From contig LXFE01000968.1 in NCBI GenBank assembly GCA_001929475.1, forward strand, positions 1 to 18,789: DNA of 18,789 nt. The letters run 5' to 3'. This DNA is from Neolecta irregularis DAH-3. Its lineage: Eukaryota; Ascomycota; Neolectomycetes; Neolectales; Neolectaceae. The notes beneath the pieces were generated by a model. That model did no database searches, was not told the origin of the DNA, and saw only the letters and a program-made list of their open reading frames with translations. Positions 8,227-17,390 of this stretch are shown one piece after another. How positions within the stretch are numbered: position 1 is the stretch's first letter; every line of letters starts with the position of its first letter. The position numbers and the translations under genes were made by a program.

Positions 8227-10435
8227 ATGTCATCAGCTGCAAAGGCCAAAAGAAAAGAGGCTCGCGCCGCAAAAACAACCAGCAAGCCAGGCTCTAGAAT
8301 TGCTTCTAAAGTTGCCACACCTGCAGACAGCGCAAATGGATCCTTACAGAATTCGCGTAGGCCCTCTATAGATGGCTTAAATATGGAACAAGCAAATATC
8401 CGGAAAAGTGAACGTTCCGTTACTGGTGTCTTGACCTCTCAAGAGATGAGCCGTGATATCAAGATCGAATCCTTTAATTTAAATTATCATGGTAGGCTTT
8501 TGATTGAAAATGCTACTATTGAACTTAATTATCCAAGGCGATAGTACGTGCGGCTTTTTCACTTTCCCGATTTGCCTGCCATGTTACTGACATGATTCAG
8601 CGGTCTTCTTGGAGCAAACGGGTCCGGGAAGACCACGTTCCTGGAGAGTTTGGCGGCTCGAGACATTCCTATTCCTTCTCACATCGAAGTTTGTCCATTT
8701 TCTCAAGAGTCAAGCTAAAGAATAGATCTTTCTTCTCAACTCGGAAGCAGAACCTTCAGAGATGAATGCTCTCGATTTTATCATCCATCAAGCTAATAAG
8801 CGCGTTGAACAAATCGAACGTGAAATTGAAGAGCTATCAGCAGCTGAACCTCTTGATGAAATTGCTCTCGCAGCCAAATACGAACAACTAGAGGACCTAG
8901 ATCCTAGTACTTTCGAAGTTCGTGCCAGCGTTATCCTTTCCGGTCTCGGTTTCGTTCAAGACATGATGAAAAAATCTACTAAAGACATGAGCGGTGGGTG
9001 GAGAATGCGGGTTGCTCTTGGACAAGCTCTATTTATTAAGCCTGCTTTACTCCTTCTTGGTATATTTCATATCATGCTGTTTTCTCACAGAGCAGATGAG
9101 CCTACAAACCATCTGGATCTTGAAGCGGTTGTATGGTTGGAAACATATTTGGCAGGATACTCGCATTGTCTGGTAGTAAACTCTCATTCGCAAGACTTTC
9201 TGAACAACGGTATATTACTCTATCTATGATCTTGTCGTTTCTAATTTTCACAGTTTGTAACGAAATTATGGATCTGACTCTCGACAAAAAGCTCGAGTAC
9301 TATGGCGGCAACTTTGATACATATGTTCGAACGAAATCTGAAAAGGAAACCAACCAAACTAAGGCCTGTATGTTTCTGCTACATGTGTTTTGCTCAGATC
9401 TAGATCATAAACAACAAGAAGAAATCGCCCACATAAAAAAGTTCATTGCCAGTGCTGGTACATATGCAAATCTTGTTCGTCAGGCCAAGTCGAAACAGAA
9501 AATAATCGACAAAATGGAAGCCGCTGGTCTCATCAAGCCGGTCCTCCTTCCGCCCCAAGTGAACTTCAAGTTCAACGATATGCCTAAGCTTCCCCCACCT
9601 GTTATTGCATTTAATGACGGTACTGTTCTTCTTCTCATTTAATACTCACACCCAGTTGCTTTTGCATATAATGACAAGGTTGAAAATTATCTCTATAAAA
9701 AGCTCTCCTTTGGTATTGATATGGATTCCAGAGTTGCTATCGTCGGGAAGAATGGAACCGGTATAATCTATATTGGCACTGTTCTGACCCCAGGCAAATC
9801 CACTTTACTAAACCTTATCATGGGTCTACTGTCACCCTCGGATGGTACAATCCAAAAACACCCTGGTCTCAAACTTGGTAAAATCCCGTGGTAATGTTTC
9901 ATATTTATGGTTCAGCGAAGTACTCTCAACATTCTGCTGACCAACTACCGTTTGACAAGTCTCCGCTTGAGCATTTCGAGAGCACCTTTAAGCCCAAGTT
10001 TCCAGACAAGGATATACAGTTCTGGCGGTCACAGATCGGGCGATTCGGTATATCTGGCACCCATCAGACTAGTAGAATCGAGACTCTCTCTGACGGCTTG
10101 AAAGCTCGTGTGGTTTTCGCTCAACTCGCCTTCGAGAGTCCTCATATCCTCCGTATGTTCATACTGAAACAGTGCTGATATAAGTGCTTGATGAACCCAC
10201 CAACCACTTAGATATCCCTTCTATTGATGCACTTGCCAAAGCATGCAAGGAGTTCAGCGGTGGTGTTGTGTTGGTAAGTCACGATTTCCGATTGATTTCA
10301 CAAGTCGCAAATGAGTTATGGGAAGTTAAAAATAAAAATGTCAAAAAACTTAATCTGACTATCGAGCAGTACAAACAGACACTCGTCAAGGAAAGTCGAG
10401 CTGCTCTAAATAAAGTCAAGCAAAAGAAGTATTAG
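8227..10435 (+). CDS. ARB1: ABC-F ATPase ARB1, ribosome biogenesis
   Basis: Soluble twin-cassette ATPase needed for 40S and 60S maturation in yeast; it has no membrane domain. Exons: 8227-8543, 8601-8688, 8726-9059, 9096-9209, 9254-9367, 9404-9619, 9656-9760, 9794-9877, 9916-10152 and 10185-10435, 619 residues (yeast 610); introns 57, 37, 36, 44, 36, 36, 33, 38 and 32 nt. A Lys/Arg-rich N-terminus precedes cassette 1: Walker A GANGSGKTT (about 110-118), signature MSGGW (about 223), Walker B LLLLDEPTNHLD and H-loop SHSQDF. Cassette 2 has GKNGTGKST (about 425), LSDGL (about 515), LLDEPTNHLD (about 537) and VLVSHDFRLISQVANELWEV. The second Walker A is itself interrupted by an intron, and both Walker B strands have an intron at nearly the same place. 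Same strand as the GIS2-like gene; convergent with PBI2. Confidence 0.96.
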
Positions 10436-10562
10436 AAACTCGAGGCTTATTTTCTTCTTTATCTTATTTTAGGACATATTTCTATACACGCTCAGGTCAA
10501 TACAATCGATGTCAGAAGTCTGAAAAATCACGAGGCTTTATGCATATATGATTAATAATCCA

Positions 10563-10891
10563 CTATTGAGTTTTGAATTCCCTCTCAACTTCTATGTCTT
10601 CAACGTGGTCGTGCTTCTTGAAATACTTCTCAAACGCTACGGCTTGATCTGTGGGAATATCGACACTGAAACCCATGAATGTGACGTCAAAGGTGTGGCC
10701 GATTTTTCCTATATCATCAGATTTATTGACAGATTGAAAGGTCCGTCAAATAGATTACGTACCATCAAAATCGATTTGAGCTCTAGCTATAGCACTAACG
10801 AATGAGAAACCGGTTTAAACTTTACTTACTCGTTCAGCTCTTCTTTCGTTGCAGATTTCTTAAGTCTGACTACAAATTGCTTACCGTTCAT
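10563..10891 (-). CDS. PBI2: Proteinase B inhibitor, I9 (subtilisin propeptide-like)
   Basis: Small cytosolic inhibitor of the vacuolar subtilisin proteinase B, also linked to vacuole fusion in yeast. Exons on the minus strand: 10891-10830, 10794-10763 and 10708-10563, 79 residues (yeast 75); introns 35 and 54 nt. The reconstructed protein opens MNGKQFVVRLKKSATKEELN, then ARAQIDFDGGKIGHTFD, MGFSVDIP, AFEKYFKKHDHVEDIEVERE, the usual I9 propeptide-fold order ending in a charged strand. Without both splices the pieces lie in different frames. It is too short to carry a protease domain, so a free inhibitor rather than a protease fragment. Divergent from BMS1 over a 272-bp shared promoter. Confidence 0.88.
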
Positions 10892-11163
10892 GATTGCTGA
10901 TGATTTAATGGTAATATGGAAGGATATCACTTTGCCCAGCAGGTTCAGAGGCTGCATTCTCTCCGGATCTGTGACCTCATTCAACGTAGCAAACTTTATG
11001 CACTTCAAAACTTTATTACATGTTTGAATATAATACTGGGTACTTTTTCTAAAGCCATTTGCAATATTATGTATGAGATGTGATCTGATATTTCCACCGA
11101 CCCAATATAGCCATGAAAAAGTTTCAGTGGATTACAATCTCCGAATATCAGTCCCGTACCTAG
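10892..11163. promoter_or_regulatory. Bidirectional promoter PBI2/BMS1
   Basis: 272 bp separate the two divergent start codons, so both promoters and both 5' UTRs share this DNA. I see no clear TATA box or named fungal ribosome-biogenesis element. The minus open frames here lack family features. Confidence 0.5.
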
Positions 11164-14100
11164 ATGGACGCGGCTACCCGTCTTCATAAGCGGCATAACA
11201 AATCAAAAACCGGGGGAAAGGCTGATAAAAAGCCCAAGAATCGAGATCAGATAAAAAATCGAAGTCTAAAAGGATTCACAGCTGGAAAAGGAGCCAACAA
11301 AAATGCTCGGCGAAATGCAGACCTCTTAGAAAAGAAACTTCATGTCCCGCTAATCGACCGGACACCTGATGATCCTCCACCAATCTGTGTAGCTGTGGTG
11401 GGGCCGCCTGGGGCAAGCTTCACCTATGAGGCAAGATGCTGTGACTAATCGACATAGACCGGGAAAACAACTTTAATCCGTTCCCTTGTCAAAAGATTGA
11501 GTAAACACACTCTTACAACAATTACTGGACCAATTACTGTTGTTTCAGGAAAACATCGGCGATTGACTTTCGTCGAATGCACCAATGATATGAATACCAT
11601 GATCGATGTTGCTAAAGTCGCGGATCTTGTACTTCTCTTGATTGATGGAAATTACGGCTTTGAGATGGTAGGGTTTTACTCCTCCGTTTCTAAATGATGT
11701 AGGAAACCATGGAATTCCTCAATATTTCAGCAGCTCACGGAATGCCGAAAATCATGGGCGTTCTTACGCACCTGGATCTTTTCAAGAAACCTGCCTCGCT
11801 CCGTGCGGCGAAAAAAAGCCTCAAGAAACGCTTCTGGAACGAACTATATCAAGGAGCAAAACTATTTTATTTGTCTGGTGTCATTAACGGTCGATACCCT
11901 GATCGAGAAATTCACAACCTTTCGCGATTTATTTCAGTCATGAAATTCAGACCTTTGATTTGGAGAAATGCGCATCCCTACCTCGTTGCAGATCGAATGG
12001 AAGATTTAACCCCCCCGCAACAGGTGCATGAAGAACCAAAATGCGATCGTACAATTACATTATATGGATATCTCCGTGGGACAAACTTATCAGATAATCA
12101 AGCCCGCATACATATACCTGGAATTGATGACTTTACAATATCGGATATTGCAGCACTGCCAGATCCATGCCCTGCACCAGGTGCGCCCGGTGTGAAAAAA
12201 CGAAGGAGCTTGAGCGAAAAGCAAAAACTGATATACGCACCTCTTTCTGGTGCTGGTGGAATCACTTTCGATAAAGACGCCGTTCACATCGACATCCCTA
12301 CCACAAATTTCACTCGAGACGAAGATATGTCTCAAAACAGCGAGGATGAGGACGGCATCGGCGAGAGACTTGTAATGGGCCTTCAAGGCGCCAAAAAAGG
12401 CCTAGGCGAATCAGAAAACGGAATACAATTGTTTCAAGGAGGCAGCAATATTCATCGGTTAGAATTGGGAGATGGAAGGTCGTCAAAACGTCATTCGCGT
12501 GGATTTAGAGACATTGAAGAAGACATCAAAAGCAACGAAGAGTCAGGACTTGATGACAACGAGCAGTCTGAGCCGGACAAAGATGACGACTATCAATCCG
12601 GGACGGCTGGCTTTCTTGAGCACGAAGAAGCTGAGCAAACTGAAGATGTGGCATTTCTAGATACTGATAGTGAACTTGGCGATTTCAGCGAGGATGATGA
12701 CGGGAACCCTCTCGAAAAGAGCGCATTGGCATGGAAAGACAACCTTCAGTTAAAAGCGATTCAACTCTACAATTCCAACCACCGCAAGATAGATTTAACT
12801 CGTTTAATTTATGATACAGAAGTACATCATTCACCATCGCAGGTTATTCGTACTTTCCTTGGTCTTGAAATATCCGATCACCAGAAAGAAAACACAGAAG
12901 ACGATTTTTTCCAAGTCAAGGAGAATGGAGTTCAACCCCTGCAAGAAAACTACGATACATTTAAACCTAAATACACAGAGGAGTTATTAATGCGATGGGA
13001 AAATGATGACATCCTCGAGAGGTTACGAGATCGTTTCACGCAGAGTGGACTCAATGTCGATGGAAAGGAAGGCGATCATAATACCGAAGGGTCTGTAACC
13101 GGTGATTTCGAAGATCTTGAAGAGACCGTTGATAGAGACGAAGGAGTTGAAAATCTTCCCGATACTATGAATACAGGTTCGAATGTGGAGCTTAGCCTGG
13201 AGAAAGAGAGAGAAAGAAACGCTTTGCGGAAGGAAGAGCTAAAATCCCGGTTTGAAGAGGAAGAGCATCCTGAAGGCGAAGAATCAGATGCACTTGGCGA
13301 AAATGATGGTGAAACCTGGCACGATAAGCAAAAGTCGATGATGCAGAAGCAACTTGATTTCAACAAGAAAGAAGTGGAAGAGATGGATCTGGCAAGTCGT
13401 ATCAGAATACAAGGTCATATACCGGGCACTTACGTGCGGCTCGTTCTAAAAGGTGTGCCCTATGAGTTTGTGGAAAAGTTTGATCCTTGTTATCCGATTA
13501 TCGTTGGTGGCTTGTCAACACAGGAACAGCAATTCGGTTTTCTCAACGTACGTATCAAGAAACATAGATGGCATAAAAAGATACTAAAGACAAACGACCC
13601 GTTAATATTCAGCCTCGGTTGGAGGAGGTTTCAGTCCATCCCAATCTATTCGACCAGTGACAATCGAGTTCGACAGCGAATGCTCAAGTATACGCCTGAG
13701 CATATGCATTGTTTCGCATCCTTTTACGGTCCGCTTGTTCCGCCTAATACCGGGTTTTGTGCTGTTCAGGCTGTTGCAGCAAAGCATGCTTCGAATAACT
13801 TTCGTATCTCCGCTACAGGTGTTGTTCTCGATCTAGATCAGTCTACGGAAATTGTCAAGAAAATCAAATTGACAGGTCATCCTTACAAGATTTATAAGAA
13901 CACGGCATTCATCAAAGATATGTTCAACACTTCCTTGGAAGTTGCGAAATTTGAAGGTGCACAAATTCGGACGGTATCGGGGGTTCGTGGGCAAGTAAAG
14001 AAGGCCTTGACAAAGCCAGAAGGCCACTTTCGAGCGACATTTGAGGACAAGATTTTGATGAGTGGTATTTTATTCGTGTCAGAATAGTATTGACGCTCTA

Positions 14101-14696
14101 GACATTATTTTTCTGCGCGCTTACTACGCAATCAAACCCAGAAAGTTTTACAATCCCGTCACGTCTTTGTTAGTCGAAGACAAGATTGAATGGGAAGGTA
14201 TGCGATTAACTGGCCAAGTACGACATTCCGAAAACCTGAAAACCCCCCTTCCGCCAGACTCGCAGTATAAGGTATACAAAACTTCTATTTCACTTCTGAT
14301 CGTGATTAGAAAATTGAGAGACAAGAGCGCCATTTTAATACTCTCAAGATTCCAAGAGCCTTACAGTCGTCGTTGCCATTTTCTTCGAAACATCGATTAA
14401 TGAAGCCTCGTAAGAAGGAAGGCTATTCACAAAAGCGAGCTGTAGTGCTCGGCGGCGAAGAGAAAAAGGCTCGGGACCTATTACAGAAACTCAACCTGTT
14501 ACGGAAAGAAAAGGAGCAGAAACGTAAGCAAAAACAGGAAGAACGGAAACAAGGATATCGAAAAAAGATTAAAGATATCGAGCAACGCCAAAGTGAGAAA
14601 GCGAAGACTGAAAAAAAGGAGTATTTTAGGAAACAAGGTAAAAAGCGCAAGTCGAGTGATCGAGGCGGAGAACCAAATAAACGACGGAAGGAATAA
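11164..14696 (+). CDS. BMS1: BMS1, GTPase of 40S ribosomal subunit maturation
   Basis: Nucleolar GTPase of the small-subunit processome that works with Rcl1. Exons: 11164-11412, 11458-11667, 11703-14064, 14102-14271 and 14310-14696, 1125 residues (yeast 1183); introns 45, 35, 37 and 38 nt. A basic N-terminus is followed by the P-loop VGPPGTGKTT (about 79-88), [26 protein letters not shown] and [11 protein letters not shown], then a long acidic middle (about 280-600) and the conserved C-terminal domain ([50 protein letters not shown]), ending in a Lys/Arg-rich coiled coil. Intron 1 lies inside the P-loop and uses a GC donor (GGG|GCAAGC); no GT alternative restores the frame. Intron 3 is required to recover DIIFLRAYY. 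Confidence 0.97.
11413..11457 (+). other. GC-AG intron interrupting the BMS1 P-loop
   Basis: The intron begins GCAAGC and ends GACATAG, with GACTAAT as the likely branch site. Joining GGG to ACC gives GPPG-TGKTT. It is the only non-GT donor among the 42 introns placed here. Confidence 0.85.
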
Positions 14697-14907
14697 CTTT
14701 TTCATGAAAACTGGAGTTTCAAGTCTACTTCGTATCTCCGCAGATTTTTATGAAATCTTGTAATAGAATGGGAATTGTAAATTCATCTTTCGTCTTGTAT
14801 TTGGTCGAAGGAACCAAGCAGGGAATAGACTATCCATGGTGAAGATTGGACCACAGCGGCGTAGGCATTTCAAATTAGAGTACTACGCATGACGAATATC
14901 AAGTTAA

Positions 14908-14936
14908 AGTGTAGTCTGCTAACCAGGTTAGACACT
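14908..14936. repeat. Imperfect palindrome
   Basis: CTAACC and GGTTAG flank a single A, and outer arms AGTGT and ACACT extend the stem around a 6-nt bulge. It lies in intergenic DNA, not next to a coding end. It may be a dimeric-factor site or chance. Confidence 0.4.
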
Positions 14937-15200
14937 ACTTATATACAGAATCAGCCATGTGCTCGCTACCGTCATCTGCCTGTCCGCCTCACAAATATGC
15001 AAAGAATATTGAGTTGCATTGTAAGATGAAGGCCTCGAGTACGGATAAAACCAGGGAATATTTCCTAGCTTTAGGACGTGATATACAAACCGTCTAAGAC
15101 ACTTCCGAGATGAGGCGTGCCACGACAAAAATAGGAAATCTAAGGGGTTGAAAGTGAGACATGGAATGGGAAAGTGCTCAGAACAAATGGAAGTTTCACT

Positions 15201-15276
15201 GGCTACGCAACAGGCTATAAGTTTCCACGATCGCAAAATTTTATTCTTGAACTGTTCCTAAACAATTCCTTACATT
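15201..15276 (+). repeat. Promoter segment of metallopeptidase copy 1 (direct-repeat copy A)
   Basis: This shares long matched blocks with 17306-17380: AACAGGCTATAA, TTTCCA(C/T)GATCGC and AACAATTCCTT in the same order and spacing. It ends about 25 nt before the start codon at 15302. The CTATAA element is a candidate TATA box. Confidence 0.8.
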
Positions 15277-15301
15277 TTTCTACACCATATTGAATATTCT
15301 C

Positions 15302-16797
15302 ATGCAACTTGATATTCTTTGCATATTTATCAGTTTACTCTTCCAACTGGTAGACTGTTCCAACTACGATCCTGCCAAGCATGCAACATGGCTGATTTAT
15401 GATGTTGAGTCTGATATCATACATCATCCCAGTCGAGGGTTTGATGATGAAGATAAAAAGAAGTTACTAAAGGTTACCGAATGGAAACCAAATGATCCCT
15501 TTGGCGACTTTATGCCAAGCACTGGGAAGATTATTTGTGAATTACATCCTCGTCACAATCTTGAAGACAATACCCACTTCTTGAAAATATGTCACGAGGC
15601 TGGAAGGCGAATAGCAGAAGTCGTCTCCATTCGTGAAAATATCAAATTGCTTTTCAATTTTCGTGAAGATTTTCCAATAAAAGGAGGTGCTCTTTCATAA
15701 TCGATCCTGCCTTATATTTCAGCATTCGGATGCGCTAAGGTTGGTACATACATTCCTGTTTTGGATCTAGGCAACGAAATAAGGTTAGAATGCATTGCAA
15801 AGTCCCAAATTTCTTACGATCCAGGTACTATCCTCAGCCGCTTGTAAAGAATATGTTTTTCCCATGGGAATATGAATCATTGCAAGCACCGTTTATGGAA
15901 TATGATAATTTGATAACCCTTAATGCTTTTCTTAATTGGAACAGTGTATGTTCAACTGTTCAAAGTACGCTAAGATTAACGCAGCCCGGTTATTGCCTTT
16001 CTGAAAAACATATTGCAATCCTAATGCATGAAATGATACACACACTTGGCTTCTTCAATTTATGGGAACTTAGAGGAATTCATAAATCTTTCTTATGCCC
16101 TCTCATTTCCCACTATGAGAAAGACATGAAAAGTAAGAAAACAATAAGCAGTCAACATTATGGAAGTGCGTACTGCAAATTCCTCAAGTTCAAGTTCGAA
16201 GATAATTGGATCACAACAAATGAAGTAAGGAGGATTCTAAGCAATCGTTGGGGAAATGAAGCTAGACATTGGGTCGGGCTTGAAACCTCTTTTCCAAAGC
16301 AGATAGCAACTGCTTTCGCCTCTGCAGCGAAGGAAGGAAACGTGGTTTTCAGTTCAAATTTAAGTAATGGCCGAGAGATCGTCCTGCATCGGGATATTTC
16401 ACACGTCGTTGACAGGGAGGCTGACCATTTGATGAATCCTACCCTTAATCTAAATGAATTAATCAAGCTACGAGAAAGACATCCAACTGGCTTGGTAGGG
16501 CCAAAGATCAGAGCGATTCTAGGTGCCATGGGATACGGAATCGCGGGGCTAAAAGGCGTTGGCGCAGTTGCAGTTGAAGATGACATACAAATCAACCTGC
16601 CTCGACCTATTACTACGACAGAAGAATTACAACATGATGACGACGAAGAAGCATCCGTTCGCCTGTATCCAGGGTGCAAAATTGAATTAGTTGAAGATCA
16701 CTTCACTCGGTTTACTCGCTATCAGCGAGATCATCTCTTGTTCAAGACCATTGAGCATGGCATTCGGAAAACAGAGCTAAATGAAAAAACACAATAG
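15302..16797 (+). CDS. Predicted secreted zincin metallopeptidase, copy 1
   Basis: Exons: 15302-15686, 15723-15783 and 15825-16797, 472 residues; introns 36 and 41 nt. The N-terminus MQLDILCIFISLLFQLVDC is a classic secretion signal. The zinc motif HEMIHTLGF lies at about 217-225 (H217, E218, H221). DISH (His about 342) and LMN (Met about 352) resemble the third ligand and Met-turn of metzincin-like fungal proteins, followed by GPKIRAILGAMGYGIAGL. The extended HExxHxxGxxH is not met, so the third ligand is assigned by family logic. The C-terminus is acidic, then basic. The call rests on motifs, not a named family. Intron 2 has a weak GTTAGA donor but is needed to join the frames. The stop is TAG followed directly by TAA. 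If that intron is wrong, this copy is frameshifted. An extracellular role in nutrition or host interaction is inference. Confidence 0.72.
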
Positions 16798-16805
16798 TAA
16801 AGGGT

Positions 16806-16825
16806 AGACTCTATATAAAGAGTCT
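16806..16825 (+). terminator. Perfect 7-bp hairpin just after metallopeptidase copy 1
   Basis: AGACTCT and AGAGTCT flank a 6-nt ATATAA loop, starting 8 nt after the stop. The copy 2 flank has the same element with a mismatch in one arm. The TATATA core could be a fungal 3'-end efficiency element; a hairpin role is inference. Confidence 0.45.
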
Positions 16826-16952
16826 TGATTTCAACACCATGACTTCAGTATTTGGAATAGAGGTTATAGTTAAATTTGTATTGATATAGGTTGTTTTTGA
16901 AAATTTGTACTGAAATGATAGAACTTAGGCCAGGAATAGTGGGCTTAAACCT

Positions 16953-17308
16953 ATGTTGATGATCGTGAACGCAATCGATCAGTGGACCTTGCCTTGGATT
17001 GAGACAGAGACTTGCTCTGACAGCTACCCAAAAATGATTTATGAAACGAAAGAGCTTGCTCAATTTGAACCATTTCTCTACATTCGGAAGTATGCCTGTA
17101 CAAACGAGAAAAAGGAGAGGATGATTAAAATGGGGTTTAGGCCGAGAAAAGAGGAAGTGGATGACTGGTGACTTCCAGAGCCGCCTGCTTTTGGGGGGAG
17201 GAAAAGGAGTGACGTTGTAGGAGAAGTGAGGTTGTGTGATAAAGATAATTTCTTGGAAAAGGTCATTAAAAATGTATCTCGTTCAACAAGCTATTCAAAA
17301 ATTATGGC
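16953..17308 (+). pseudogene. Unrecognised open frame with one in-frame stop (possible gene relic)
   Basis: The frame runs from ATG at 16953 to TGA at 17169-17171 (72 codons, ending EEVDDW), then continues in the same frame for about 45 codons (PEPPAFGGRKRSDVVGEVRL...) until it meets the promoter repeat. The composition is protein-like (EPFLYIRKYACTNEKKERM). I do not recognise a family. It may be the tail of a gene displaced by the duplication, or chance. No local splice of the usual size removes the stop. Confidence 0.25.
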
Positions 17309-17380
17309 TCCATAACAGGCTATAAATTTCCATGATCGCGACATTTTCTCTTTGAAGTGTTCCAAAACAATTCCTTCACA
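17306..17380 (+). repeat. Relic promoter of a metallopeptidase gene (direct-repeat copy B)
   Basis: Matches 15201-15276 in the same orientation, including AACAGGCTATAAA, GATCGC and AACAATTCCTT. It is not followed by a metallopeptidase start. About 10 nt later the 3' flank of the inverted copy 2 begins. If active, it would drive antisense transcription through copy 2. Confidence 0.8.
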
Positions 17381-17390
17381 ATTTAACTGC

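Larger units (their letters stand above)
14697..15301. promoter_or_regulatory. Intergenic BMS1 to metallopeptidase copy 1
   Basis: 605 bp, the first long gap after a dense housekeeping block. It contains an imperfect palindrome at 14908-14936 (AGTGT...CTAACC-A-GGTTAG-ACACT) and, at about 15201-15276, a promoter segment with a TATA-like CTATAAG that recurs in direct orientation at 17306-17380. A minus open frame at 15236-14928 has no recognisable features and I do not annotate it. Confidence 0.5.
15302..16865 (+). repeat. Inverted repeat, left arm (metallopeptidase copy 1)
   Basis: Gene copy 1 plus 68 nt of 3' flank is matched in opposite orientation by 17391-18789 and beyond. Conservation is patchy: near-identical around 15741-15870 and around 16510-16590, and much more diverged between. 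The arm ends with AATAGAGGTT, whose reverse complement begins the right arm. Confidence 0.88.

Noticed and set aside
10548-10805. Plus-strand frame between ARB1 and PBI2
   Set aside because: It is antisense to PBI2, whose spliced minus-strand product matches the I9 inhibitor family end to end.
14908-14936. tRNA or small structured RNA
   Set aside because: The hairpin is isolated; no A/B boxes, cloverleaf or terminator T-run is visible.
14928-15236. 102-codon minus frame between BMS1 and metallopeptidase copy 1
   Set aside because: No family features; it overlaps the repeated promoter segment of copy 1, so a regulatory reading fits better.
16158-16679. 173-codon minus frame inside metallopeptidase copy 1
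   Set aside because: It is an antisense shadow; the same shadow recurs on the other strand in copy 2, as expected from conserved sense coding.
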